64,000 nt of DNA from Chytridium lagenaria (Eukaryota; Chytridiomycota; Chytridiomycetes; Chytridiales; Chytridiaceae): assembly GCA_025449115.1 (NCBI GenBank), contig JAHLKC010000065.1, positions 124,001-188,000 of the forward strand, written 5' to 3'. The position numbers and the translations under genes were made by a program. Below, piece by piece: positions 1 to 11,632 of the stretch (positions are counted from its first letter, which is position 1; each line of letters begins with the position of its first letter). The notes under the pieces are model-generated. The model was not told where the DNA came from and made no database searches. It saw only the letters and a list, made by a program, of their open reading frames with translations.

Positions 1-2038
1 GGGTTTTTTCTTCTCATCAGCATCGCTCCCATCATTCTTTTCTTCAGCGTCTTCGTTCACTTCTGCCTCGACCTTGGTAGTCTCAGCGTCATTGTCAGCC
101 TTCTTGCCCTTCTTGCCTTTCTTCCCCTTCGGCTTCGTCTCCTCCTTCTTCTCCTCAACAGGGGTCTCTTCCCACTTAAAAGTGCCGTTCTCAATAACGA
201 TGGCATTTTCGGCGTCCGCCGTGGCTGCGAGTTCAACGGTGGGTTCGCGTTCATTCGCAACGAGGAAGCTCTTGATACGGTTTAAGGCGACGAGACCAGT
301 AATAGTCGTGCTGGAGAAATAGATATTAGACATCGATAAATGAAAGGCGGAGGTGAGAGAGGCTTACTTGATCATTTGAGGGAGTCCTTGGAGGGGTTCG
401 AGGAGGTTGCCGAAATAGATTAAGGCGGGGAAGATGATGGCGGGATCAATCAAACCGCCGTTGTTGCGAGCGTACAGGAGGAAAGAGGCTAAAAGAAAGA
501 AAAGGGTAAGCAGACTCATAGAAAATGCAATGTCTAACATAATAAGGTAGAGGAAAATCTTACCAATTGGCATAAGAATCGGCGGCACAACGACCAACGT
601 AATTAAAGACGACATCACAATCAAACTCTTCCTTAGCGCACTAATCTGCTCCTCTCTCTTTTCATTCACAGCCTCACTCCTCAAATCTTCCTCAGCGCGC
701 AACTTGATAATTTTCATCCCCATCAACATCTCGCGAAGTCGTTTAACACGTCCATCTTCTCCCGTCATGTAGGCTTTTTGAATTTTATCGATTTGAGCAA
801 CGAGAGGTATCATGACGATGAGACAGCCGATGATGACGGCACCCGCGGGGATGATGGAGGCACCGATGAGGCGGACGAGGAAGTAGATGGTGAGAGCGAT
901 TTGAGGGGGAGGATGAAGAGACTGGGAATGGACAGGAGCGCCAGGGAAAATTGTTCAGAGTCGACGTTGACCATGGAAATAATACGGCCCTAGTAATATA
1001 TGTTATGAGTATTACAAGAATGTAATAAAGAAAGCTTAAGACGAGAATACATTATCGATGAATGCTTACCTCAGAAAACTCCTTCTCGGCCTTGTTCCCA
1101 ATCTTCAAGAACTTTTCGAAAAGCGCTACCTTAGCCATGCCCACCGCGTCAAACTGAAAGTTCCTGATCAACTGTAACTGTGTCAATTCTGCAACGACTG
1201 TCACAATGGAAATAAAGAACAGGAACAACGAAAGCGCGATTCCTGAGCCAGTGCGTCCAAACGTAAGGAGGAATTGAGGGACCATCAGTTGGGATGGGGG
1301 GGCGTTTTGGAGGAACAGAATGAGAGCTTGGAGGACTAGAGGAGTGTAGATGGAAGCGGCGGCAGAGATGATTTGGAAGAAGATGGCGCCGTAGAAGTAG
1401 TGGCCGTAGGAGCGGAAGACGACAGGCATGAGGGAGGGAATTTTAGGGCCTTGAGTCTTTTTCGTAGGATTGGTGGGGTCTGCTGTTAAGTTGTTGGGGT
1501 TAGTCGATGAGAATGAGCATTAGTGACTAGAAAAGCCCAGCGACGAACAAAAAAAAAACTTACCGGCACTGCCGTCCTTCAACGCTAGCAACTTCTTCAC
1601 CTCCAAGTACTCTTCGACCTTTTCATTGAAAGGCTTCAAACTCTTTACCAGAGCTTCAGCTCTATCTTGAGGTTTTAACAAGGGGATATCATCCGCCTCG
1701 AGAGGTCTCTTGACGGATAACTTCATCATCCTGTTGAGATAGGAGAGGGTGAGAAAGGTCCAGAGATTACGGCCAGCAGCCATGACGCCACGGTCACCAG
1801 CCTCATTCTTGGATAAATCCAATTTGGAGGGTTTGACATCATGGAGAGTATCGATGACAATAGAGGTTGGGAGGGTGTCCTTTTCGAGAGCTGGATGGGA
1901 TGGGTAGTTGTTAATAGATCTTTAGAAATATGACAAATTCATAACGCATGGCAAAAAGGGAAGGAGACTTTGTTATGGTCGTAGGAAGGAACGAGAATAC
2001 AGAAACTCACCAGACTCGCTCTGCTTATGGGAGGTCAT
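1..2038 (-). CDS. ABCC-family (MRP/YCF1-like) ABC transporter, 5' part only
   Basis: Full-length members export glutathione conjugates, drugs or metals across plasma or vacuolar membranes. This copy starts at the ATG at 2036-2038 and runs off the left edge. Exons read as 2011-2038, 1564-1890, 1070-1482, 564-989, 368-488 and 1-310, each with GT..AG borders. Exon 2 carries the family signature LSYLNRMMKL followed by KRPLEADDIP. Exon 3 holds two or three membrane helices of TMD1. Exon 4 has the GRIISMVNVDS motif and the intracellular loop MGMKIIKLRAEED. Exon 6 reaches the beta strand opening NBD1 (IVIENGTFKWEE) and then a Lys/Glu-rich insert; the Walker A would lie outside the window. One base is missing near 904-909 in a run of G, shifting the frame between the FILPL and QIALTIYF segments. 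No TMD0 is seen, so it is a short-type ABCC. Substrate unknown. Confidence 0.85.
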
Positions 2039-2995
2039 TCAATGTAATTTGGTAGTGATCGTGTATGAGCAAGTACAAAGGAGGGTAGTTTTGAGTAGTG
2101 GGTTTTTATGAGATCAGAGATCAAGGTAAGTAAGTAAGCCAGCAGTCACTTATACGACGTGAGAGAGTACGTAGATTGAGAGTGAAGTAGAGAGAAAGCG
2201 AGGAGTCTGGCCATCCCTTTTATACACCTCCCATCAACACTTTTAATTGCATTTTTCATGACGTCCGACATAAAAAATAAAATAAATCGCGAAAATAATA
2301 TCTTTGTTTTCCATCAATTTCAGCATCAACAGCACTGCCCAAAACACAGTCTGCAACGGCGTGTCCATCTGATATCTCACACGTAACAGAAAATAAACCA
2401 GACAGATTCATGGAGACAAAGCCAAGAACTTTGAGAAACAAAAAAAATATCAAGGCTGCAAGGCACAGCCCAATAACGCATCCCCATCCGCATCAGCTTT
2501 AGCATCAAGAACCCTTGCCATCATCGGTATCCCATTATGGGATCCAGCGGGGTGGGGTGCTTAATAGCTTAATAAGAAATCATCATAACCATCGGAATCA
2601 AAAAGAAGATATAGAATTAACGTGATACAACACTGGGTCATAAGCCATGTTGAGTAAGAATTAGTGGTGTCTTTTTCTTTCAGCTCAAAAGCTTCAACTC
2701 GCGAGCTCGCGTTGAGTGAGAATTAGTGGTGGTCTTTTTTTTTCAGCTCAAAAGTTTCAACTCGCAAGCAGCACTAATATTTATTTGCCTTGCCTCCGCA
2801 AGTTCACTCCAGTCCCAGCAGTGGGGACCTATGCTACCTTTTCGTTTTTTTCTTCTCCGTTTTTCCTTTTATTGGACTTCTCTGCTTTCGTTTGACATGC
2901 ACGTCAAAACAGGCTAAAAAAGACAATACTGTATACATATATTAAGTATACCACAGAAATAGCGTCGTCGCAAGACGTAGCCACAACACCAATTT
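2039..2995. other. Intergenic region, low coding signal
   Basis: This holds the upstream region of the ABCC gene and the downstream region of the metallopeptidase gene. It is AT-rich with no ORF that looks like a real protein. The only structured element is the tandem duplication at 2649-2768, listed separately. Confidence 0.6.
2649..2768. repeat. 62-bp imperfect tandem duplication
   Basis: Two adjacent units (2649-2710 and 2711-about 2768) share gttgagt.agaattagtgg, a T-rich run, tttcagctcaaaag and ttcaactcgc, with few substitutions. The unit looks like an intron end (polypyrimidine tract plus cag), but no flanking coding exon is evident. It is probably a recent local duplication. Confidence 0.85.
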
Positions 2996-5900
2996 TTAAT
3001 CAACCTTCTTCACCCCTCTTTCCTTTCTCATCACATAAATCTCTCTTCCGCCTCCTAGACACCACCACCACCTCACCAACCTCGCCAACAACCCCCCGTA
3101 TCCCATACACCTCCCCAAAACCGTCGCCAAGAAGAAAACGCAAGCAACACCCGCACCAGCCTCACTATGTTCCATAGGGTACACTGACGCGGTCACTAAA
3201 ACCCCGGTCGCACCTACGGCCAGAAAAACCGTGGATATAACAAAAACGAGGAGATGAATTTTCACGTATGATCTTGATAGAACGGGGTATGAGGGGCTGG
3301 CGGGGGAAGAGTTGGTGGTGAGTTCAATGGTGTCGCTGTGAGGGAGGGATGTTGTCACAAAGTATAATGCAAGAGCGTAGATCAAGTCAAGGAGTGCAAC
3401 AAAAACATTCCAATAATCGCCCATCTTAATCCAAGAATTCTAGCAGGGACGTAAATGTTTGCAATGATAGCTGAAACGGCCATACCTCCCCATAAACAAG
3501 CAACGAGGAGAAGGTGGGTGAATGTAAAGGTGCATGTGAGCACTCGTCGGATCTTGCGTTGACGGAGGGCTTGTACATTTTCTTGAGACGTCAACTCTGT
3601 GATTTGGTCGTCTTTAATAATGATGTGTGTGGAAGGTTTTGAGGATGAAGCAGAACTTTGACCGCTAATTCGGCCTTCTAGTCCTTCGTCTTCACTAGCA
3701 CTTGGTACCTCTCCTGGAAGCTGTACCGGAGAGACCTTGCCATCTTCCGATCCTCTCGCATTTTTCACCATAGATACAGGAGCAACAACCACCTCCTCCC
3801 CGACGTTTCCTTCCTTTTTCTTCTCCTCCGCCCTCCTCTCCACCTCCTTCGCCTCATAATACGCCGGCATCACCCCAAATAACCCCCATAACCCACCCTA
3901 ATATCCCCAAAGCGGCTAAAACCCCCAACCCAGCAACCACAGCCCCTCCATACCCCAACCCCATCATCAAACCCAACTCCATCCACGATAACTCAAATCC
4001 GCCGAAAACAGCGTCATGGATGCTGGAACCCCATGCGCAAACCACACATAAACCCTTGCCTTCCCATCCGCGCCAACATCCGTCGCGCGTTCACCCAGTT
4101 CATTAAGTCGTTGAAACATGACCGAAATAGACCCAAACCCATATGCTGCAACATCGAGGTCAGCATCTTTCCAGGTAACGGCGACGTCGGTGGTGGTGCC
4201 GTTGGACGTTTGCAGCGTGCGATACCGGGGATTGGGAAGTCGGGGCTTGTGATGATGGGACGACGGGTGCTGGCAAAGGAGGTGGAGCCAGAGTAAGAGA
4301 TTTTGGAGGCGTTGGAAAGAGGTTTTGTAGAGGTTTTGTTTGTGGTTTGGAGGAAGAGGGGACAACCGTGGCTGATAAGATACTTTATACGTGTGCGGCC
4401 GTACCCAACTGTGATGGTCCCAAAACCGGAGAATTATACCTAGACAACATTAATAAATCACTAATACTGCAAGACGAGAATGAGGAGGATACACATACCA
4501 CTGCTTCCACTTAAACATAAATCCCCAATCCCCACTCCTCGGTGTGAATATCAGCTGATTCGGTAAAGTCGCCACCCCAACCTCCGTCAACGTCGCACTC
4601 GTAAGCCAAACGTACTATCCATCGTCTCGCCATACTCGGTCACCCTCTCACACTTGAGTTCCCTCTTCTCAAACTCCTTTAACGCTCGGGGCGCCAAGTC
4701 TTTAATGTCTGAGTCGGTATGATTGATCATGAGACTATGGATGAGAAGGAATTGTGATGCAAACGTATCGGTCGCTGGCCCATGGACAGAGCGGTCAGCA
4801 CGACTCGATCAAACGTCGTGCGGGACTGTTCACGCACCCACTTTCGGATCGTCCATAGCGCTCCACTGAACACTTGTCCATCTACAAACATCCATTAAAA
4901 ATCCTTCATTCCAAAAAACATAACAATTTGCTTCTCACCGTTGTGGATCGCGCCAACCATAAACGTGCAGTCGTAGTCGTTGTTGAGATTTCGCCGGGGT
5001 TGACCGTTATATGCCGTGAAAAAGTTGGAAACACCGCAGTGGATCGCCGCAAAGTAATCAGCCCATGCTTCATTCATGGCACCAGGGTCACTTTGTAAAC
5101 CACGGGGAGACCAGGAATAGGAGGGAAGGTCCGGGATGAATTTCGCCACGAAGGCATGTGTGAGCTGTCATCCCAACGTCAGCCACCAAAAAAAAAAAAA
5201 AAAAAAAGAAAGAAAGAAAAAAATAGAAAAAGTATGCAACTACATTAACAGGAAAATCGAATACAGAAAAGAAAAAGAATAACACTAAATAAATAAGAAA
5301 AAAAAAATATACCTCATGAAAAACAATACACTGATTCAACGCCCAATCGAACCTCCCATTCTGTCCCAACGCAATAAACCCCATCCTCGTCCCCGCTGTG
5401 CTAACACACTCCCCCTCTTCACATCCGCCAAACCACTCTCCCTCCGTCCCATTCCCCGTATCCAACGGCGGCTGCCACCCACTCCCCACAAAAAATGCCT
5501 CCCCAAACGGCGCATATCCCGAGAAAATCACAGGATCCTCCACGCTCTTTCCACGTCCTTTCCCAAGCTGATCCAGCAAATCCTCACCATCCTCATTAAT
5601 GCCTGGAGAGGTCACATAGTTTACGGTGACACGGAGTTGACGCGTCCAAGGTGTTGAGGAGAGGTTTTGGATGGGATCAATGGTGCTGCAATTGATGCCT
5701 CGACCGATCAAACAGAATTCGGGATCCCCCAACAACGTCTTCATGAATTCCATATGTTTCGATAAACTGTAATAAGCCTGGAGCTCCGCAAACCCGTCAT
5801 CGAATTCCGCGCCAGTGTATTTAGTAAAATCTGTGTCGGAACCCCAGATCCCATCAGAGGGTTCCGAAAGTTTTGCGGCAAACACGGTCGATTCGGTCCA

Positions 5901-7295
5901 TTTTGATAGGATGCGACCGTTAGGAAAGCCTTCAGATGTCCAGTTTCGATCGAGATCGATGAAACGGCCGTCGGTGGCGAAATAGGTGGGGACAGTGTGC
6001 ACTCCGGGGGGGAGGGTGAGGGTGGAGGATTTGAAATTGGGGGAGGCTGTGACATTGGCTGTTTTCGTCGGTGCAGGTGCCGTCGATACCGGAACGGTTA
6101 CCGGAGCGGCCAGTCCCAGAAGCACAGCTATTAAGTTTATGAATAATGGATAAAGAAAATAAAATAATGATAGTAGCAGTACAGTCGTTCTCGTTTCTCT
6201 CAGAGAAACTACATAAATGAAGATATAAACAGAAACGATGAAGCTTAAATATCTTTAGAGAGAACCAACAGAATAAAAATGATGAAATGCAAACATCCTT
6301 CCTTTTTTTAAAAAAAAAAAAAGTAATAAAAGGGGGGCGGAAACCAAATAACGAGAAACACTTGAAAAACCAACAAAACCTCAAAACCTTCCCACAAAAA
6401 GAGAGATAGAACTCACCTATACGCCAAACACGTATTCAAACTCCTAAACTCCCCTCCCCTGATCCCTCCCCTCCACCTTTCCTCACCTCCCCCAACTCCC
6501 TAATCTCCGGAATATCTCCAGGCAATTTCTTCACCACGGTCCCCTCACCAAACACCCAACCCCTCGCCTTCATTACAAGCGGTACAACCTTTACCACCTC
6601 GCCATCTCCAGCATCCACATACGTGATCACCCTCTGATCAAGCGGTACCGAGAAATCAACGATCCTGTAGGCAGGTTGAAGCGTTCCAGATGTGGCGTAG
6701 AAAACACGTTCAGCCAAGACGTCATTGTTGTTGTTATGTCGTTTATTCAGACGTGAACGTTTTAAGATGGTCGAAACCTGTCTTTCCCGGACTTTATTGA
6801 TGGCGGTTTCGACATCCACTTCAAATCTTCGTCGATGGATCCGTTGAACCGTGAACGACGGTACACGTCCACCCACCCACGTCTTCCTCTCATCATCCCA
6901 TGCAAGCACCCGATCAGCGCCATGCACCCTTAACCCATCAACGACAGGTCGAAGACGATGGAGAACATGTGCTCCGATTTTATGGGTACCGATGAGTTCA
7001 AGGGACGGGGAGGCGTCGAGGCTGGTGTAAGCGCGGGAGGTGAGGATGTGATTGCGGAATTGGTGGTGGGGTTCGGATGGACTACTAGAAGCAGGGAGGT
7101 TAGTGATGGGAGAAAAGGTGCGACGAGTTGGGGGATGTACCTCCAATCGTAGGCGGGGAGGTCTCGGAGTTGAGATGCATCGAGGAGTCCTGGAAGATGG
7201 TTGGTGGGATTGATAATGGACGGAGAGATACCTTCAACGTGGCATTGTGCCGTGCCGACCAGCGTTAAGGCTACAAAGATATGGACCACGCCCAT
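2996..7295 (-). CDS. Gluzincin metallopeptidase (M4/M36-like) with a multi-pass membrane C-terminus
   Basis: The start is the ATG at 7293-7295, opening with a signal peptide (MGVVHIFVALTLVGTAQC). A propeptide follows (7080-6430) with FTP/PepSY-type features: GTHKIGAHV, VHGADRVLAWDD, PAYRIVDF and a VDAGDGEV strand. The catalytic part lies at 6125-4600. The zinc motif HELTH is assembled across an intron, with HE ending at about 5310 and LTHAF starting at about 5166. The third ligand sits in GAMNEAWADYF near 5060. SGALWTIRKW near 4850 matches the region after the active site of this fold. After the catalytic domain, roughly 3990-2996 encodes about five hydrophobic helices with a charged, disordered loop (about 3860-3570). 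Frames break near 4780, 4000, 3880 and 3385, with the reading continuing each time. The predicted product is a secreted-side protease tethered in a membrane. Whether the membrane part belongs to the same transcript is inferred from orientation and continuity. Confidence 0.7.
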
Positions 7296-7732
7296 CTTCA
7301 GCGGTCAGATGGGAGGCAAAAGAAACAAGCAAAAGGTGATGTGGGATCACCGATCGCCAACACAACAATACGTTAGGAGGTTTTGAAAAGGGTGGGATCA
7401 GGGTGATGATATGATGAGGTGAGAAAACGAGAGACAGGCTTGGAAAGGTCACAGAGTGTCAACTTGTGAAACTGAAGGAATGGGTCATCGCCACAAAAAG
7501 TCTGTAATCCAGAATGCAATTACATACAATGTGTAATCTGGAATGTGCTTATTAAATAAATGTATTTAAAACATCTGTTGTGTTAATACGGAACGCGAAA
7601 GTCACAGGTATGAAAACGACCGTAAGAGTCGTTGATATATTTTAATATCCCAAAATTACAAAACAATCCCGACAAAAAAAGGATATACCACCCTAATATA
7701 AACAGCTTGTTCACATCGCCTCCGATATCAAC
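7296..7732. other. Intergenic region between two same-strand genes
   Basis: AT-rich, 5' flank of the metallopeptidase and 3' flank of the next minus-strand gene. I see no coding or structured element. Confidence 0.5.
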
Positions 7733-9782
7733 TTAGGTGAAGACGGACCACAATGCCTGCGGTTCCTCGTCTAATAAAAATTAAATAAACATCATTAGCA
7801 TTCACATCACTAAAAAGTAGGAAGAAACGGATCAGATAACTCACCACAGGTCTCCCCACCTCAGGCAACTTTCCAATATCCTCAAAACCTCACTCTCCCT
7901 CCTTTCAACTCCTTCCTCCTCCATCTCCACCCGGCGTTCTTCCTCAATCGTCCAAGCAGGTATTCCTTCCCACTCCCCAATGCTCACCGACATCCTCGAC
8001 GCTGATGACGCAACAGAAGCCGTACGTCCTCGTATACTCGGCGCACTCGCTTCAAAAACCCCCCACCATCAGCAACTCGATACACATCACTCCGAGGAGC
8101 CCCGGACCGGATCGACGTGTAAGCCGGGGGGGCTGGCATGGACATGGACGTTGGGGAGGACGTCACCTCCCATTCGGGTGCAGTGGGTTGAAGAGGTGCG
8201 GTTTCAAGAAGAGCGTGTAGGGGTGGGTATTGAGGTAATGGTGTTGACGGGTGTTCCTTTTTCTGCAACGACATTTGACGATGCTTGCTTTGAATGGAAG
8301 TTGACGAACCATGTCTGGTCACCTCCATCCGGGGACGAAGAGGTGGGCGATACGGTGACGCGGTGACGAGTTCCGCCGAGAAGTCGTTTTCAGGATCATC
8401 GTCGGATCGTTTACTCCGCGTGGAATCTTCCCGACGTGCTGCTGCAAGGGGGTCTTCTGTGATGTGTGCTTTACGCTTCGCGTCAACGCCAATCCCGTCC
8501 AGTGGGACAATTTCTTCGGTGGGGTATTGCGGGGGTGGTGCGCTAACCGAGCACGTAATCCCAGAGGGAAAACGCAAGAGGAGGGGCCGAAGGTTCCAAG
8601 GCTTGGCGTGAGGATGGGGCGGATGAGGTGGATGGGAGGGGATGGGAGAGTGGACGTGTGGAGGCTTCGTATCGGTGTTTATGAGTAGATGTGACGGATT
8701 CGGAGCGGTAAGGAGGTGCAACGGAGCCAACAGACCCGCTTTCGAGCTCATCATCGTCGAATGATGAATCTTCTTCTTCAATATCATCTTCTCGAGAGTT
8801 TGACGGTTGTGGTCGAATAACCTCCTGCCAACCCGACGACGACGTCTCCCTTGCAGGCTCGATAACGCCAAAAATGACCCGTTTGACGTTACCTGTTGTC
8901 CCCCAGAAATACTCGCCGCCCACCTCGACACAGTATTCGACCTGCGAATGAGATCCAAAGACGGTGGTGCTCCAACTCCTCCTCCTCCTCCTCCATCACC
9001 ACCTTTCCTCTTTCCTTTCGAAACACCCCACCAGCACGTTTTCTTTTCATATCATCTGCCGCACCAAGCAACCGATCCTCCTCCTTCCCCTGCCGCTTTA
9101 ACCTCTGTCTCCGAGTCGTCTTGCGACCAATGACAAACCCAAGCGCCACAAACACACATACAAGCGCAATGCTCCCCACCACAATTACCGCCATCGGTAT
9201 CTTTGGTAACAAATCATTTGGGCGTTTATCCCCGTCATTCACAGAGTTTCCAAATTGATCCCGATCGCCTGGTGATCCCCCACCAGGCGGGATGGCACCC
9301 AACGACCCACCGGCTCCCAACGCCTTCTTTTTAAACTTGACGATTTGTGAAAATGCACCACTCATTTCCCGTTGCGGCATCGTCCCGTCCTTATCAGAGT
9401 AGAAGGGAGGGAATAGTAGCGGTGTGTTTCCAAGAATGATGCGATCGGCATCCCCACCTGCCGCATAAGCGACTCCAGAGGCGGCTTTTGAAAAGGCAGC
9501 TTCGAGCGCTTCGACTTCCCTGTCCTCGTCTTCATTGCGATACATATACTGAAGGTGTTTTTCGGAGGTAAGGGAGGGGGCGTTGATGCGGGAGGGTGCG
9601 ACGGAACCTTGTTGGGAATTTTGGTGGGGTGATGCGAGAGGGGATGAGGAGGAGCCTGGCGAAGAAGACGAGATGACATTGGTTTGGTCGATAGAGCGAG
9701 CGAGGGAGAGGGCGGTGAAGAGGGATTTGTAGCGCTGTTCTTCTTCAGAGAGGATGGCGCTGTCAATCATGTTGGAGACCAT
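7733..9782 (-). CDS. Single-pass membrane protein with long PPxY-containing cytoplasmic tail
   Basis: Not recognised as a named family. The N-terminal half (9782-9230) is Ser/Gly/Pro-rich and probably extracellular. One strong transmembrane segment (AVIVVGSIALVCVFVALGFVIG) lies at about 9195-9130 and is followed by a basic stop-transfer run (GRKTTRRQRLKRQG) and an acidic E-run, indicating an N-out, C-in orientation. The tail (about 8960-7850) contains PPPQYP and PPAY, both PPxY motifs of the kind bound by WW domains of Rsp5/Nedd4-type ubiquitin ligases, plus an acidic segment (EEEDSSFDDDELESGS). The C-terminal piece has WEGIPAWTIEEE and a short last exon ending at the TAA at 7733-7735. At least two frameshifts split the tail. 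The reading frame stays open upstream of 9782 without an earlier ATG, so the true start and signal peptide are unresolved. Confidence 0.6.
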
Positions 9783-11632
9783 GCGTTGAGGGTTGGTGGT
9801 GGGTCGAGGATGGGAGATGATGAGCGAAAGTGGGGGAGGCCCTTGCGTGTAATGGTGATTGTTGGTGTTGGAATGATGAGTGAGGAGAATGGGGATTGTT
9901 GCTGTAGTTATCTTATGGTGTGATAGATGGCTTTCTCTGTAACCGAATCTTCTCTTTTTGGTCCGTCTCTCAGTTACTCTCTATGGTTGACGCCAGTTTT
10001 CACTTTCTTAGAATTGGCCGCACTTTAAATTTCCTATTTTTACGCCTTGAAGAAAACAGGTATCCAGGTGATCTTTCTCCTCAGATCCCACCGAATCGTT
10101 TGTTGTTTACTCAAAGTATACTTGGGTATGAAGGATAATAGGAAAACTTTTGTGGAATGCGGAAATGGACGATTGAGCTGATGATATTGTTGCAATGAGG
10201 ATTTGGTGAATGGATGTATCGATAATATGAAGTTGTAGATGGATGACGGACAACGACGGAATCCACCGATGACTTTTAAAATGATGAATGTTTCACACGA
10301 ATATACGGCGTTTGTGCACCACCTTATTTATTGGTTTCGCAGGCGGACAGTAATACTTTATTTTTCAAATTTGAAAATTAACACCAGTATTTCTACTCTT
10401 ACAGAGAGTAAAGATGAAATTGTTCATACCTTTTCAGTATTCGCTGGGATATGATCCGTTCAGACCACCAGACCAGCGCGTTGAATGCACATGAACAAGC
10501 ATTTAGACTCCAGCTTCCATCTCCTAAGCCTCTTTTAAAGAGATGCTATAACCCTTTTTTATTGCTTTACACCACCCCCTTTATTACATTTGTGGCCCTA
10601 TTTCTCCTGTTGGGAATAGAGGCAAAAACTCTTGTAAGTAGACGTGTTCGACATGTATGTGACATACAAATACAAGAGGTTCGTTCGACAGGACACGCAT
10701 TGCGTCTTGCGCTTACGGGTCGCTTTGGCCGTTGAGAGATGGGTAGTCAGGCATGGCTTCAGCGACGAATGGGCCTTTCAGTTCATAGTCTATAGATGAA
10801 CAGTTTTACAAAAACGCTTTTAGAATTTTAAAAGTGTAGGGATAGAATTTTTTAGTATAGTCTATCAGTGGTTTTCATAGTGACGTGATTAACCAACAAT
10901 AAGCTCGTGTGTTTTCTGCTAATAAATGTGCAGTTTTTTGAGAAGAGTAATTATTCAATTTATGAGTGTTCGTTCCACTTCCAATCCCTCTTGTCCTTTT
11001 GTTTTTCTTAATGCGTCTTGACATAATCTACGTACTTAAGGGGCATGCGATCTCTCTTAAATAATCACCTATTTTCTGATCATTATTAATGCGCCTTTTT
11101 ACATCGTCGACTAGTGTTACAGCACTTCTTGTTTGCTTCCAACCCGTTTCCTTTGGAATTGGAAACTGATACTAATAAAAACCTTTTTGGTTGTGACATT
11201 TAATTTCAGCTGATTGTGATTCTAGAAATTTGACGACAAATGAACACATTCGAAGATTTCCAACGCAACTATGCTATTCGCCGAAACCACTAAACAACAG
11301 CAACAAGTACGGCAAACGGCACAACCGGAAACACATCTCAGTCAAAGCACATAAAACGGAATGCAAATCGCAAAATAATAAATTTTAAAGCGAACAAAAA
11401 GCATACAAGAAAAAAATAATTTTGCGCGAAAAGGCAAAATAATACTGCAGAAGACTTTGAGAATGAGATGGAAGAAAACAAGAGCAGAATATAAAAAAAA
11501 GCAAGGAGACGAGGTCAAGGGATGATAGGCAACATGCCTTAATGCAAAGTGATAAGAGATTACTATGGGGTTTCTGAATTTGCTGTTTTTTAAAAGGCGG
11601 TGATGAATATGAGGAGTGCTCTGTAGTAATGC
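9783..11632. other. Long intergenic region
   Basis: AT-rich, no convincing gene. It contains the putative 5' end of the membrane-protein gene (9783-9930), one copy of a dispersed repeat (10545-10675) and the 3' flank of the F-box gene. Short ORFs here have no recognisable composition or motif. Confidence 0.5.
10545..10675 (+). repeat. Dispersed ~130-bp repeat, copy A
   Basis: It matches 24273-24405 in the same orientation, with only scattered substitutions and 1-2 base indels, over the whole length from ctataa..cccttttttatt to acata.aaatacaa. Flanks do not match. It contains a perfect-looking donor (cttgtaagtagac) in both copies. There are no terminal inverted repeats or ORF longer than the repeat. 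It could be a fragment of a short non-autonomous mobile element. Confidence 0.8.

Noticed and set aside
5195..5320. Phe-rich hydrophobic segment in a long minus-strand ORF
   Set aside because: It is the translation of a T-rich intron between the HE and LTH exons, not a membrane helix.
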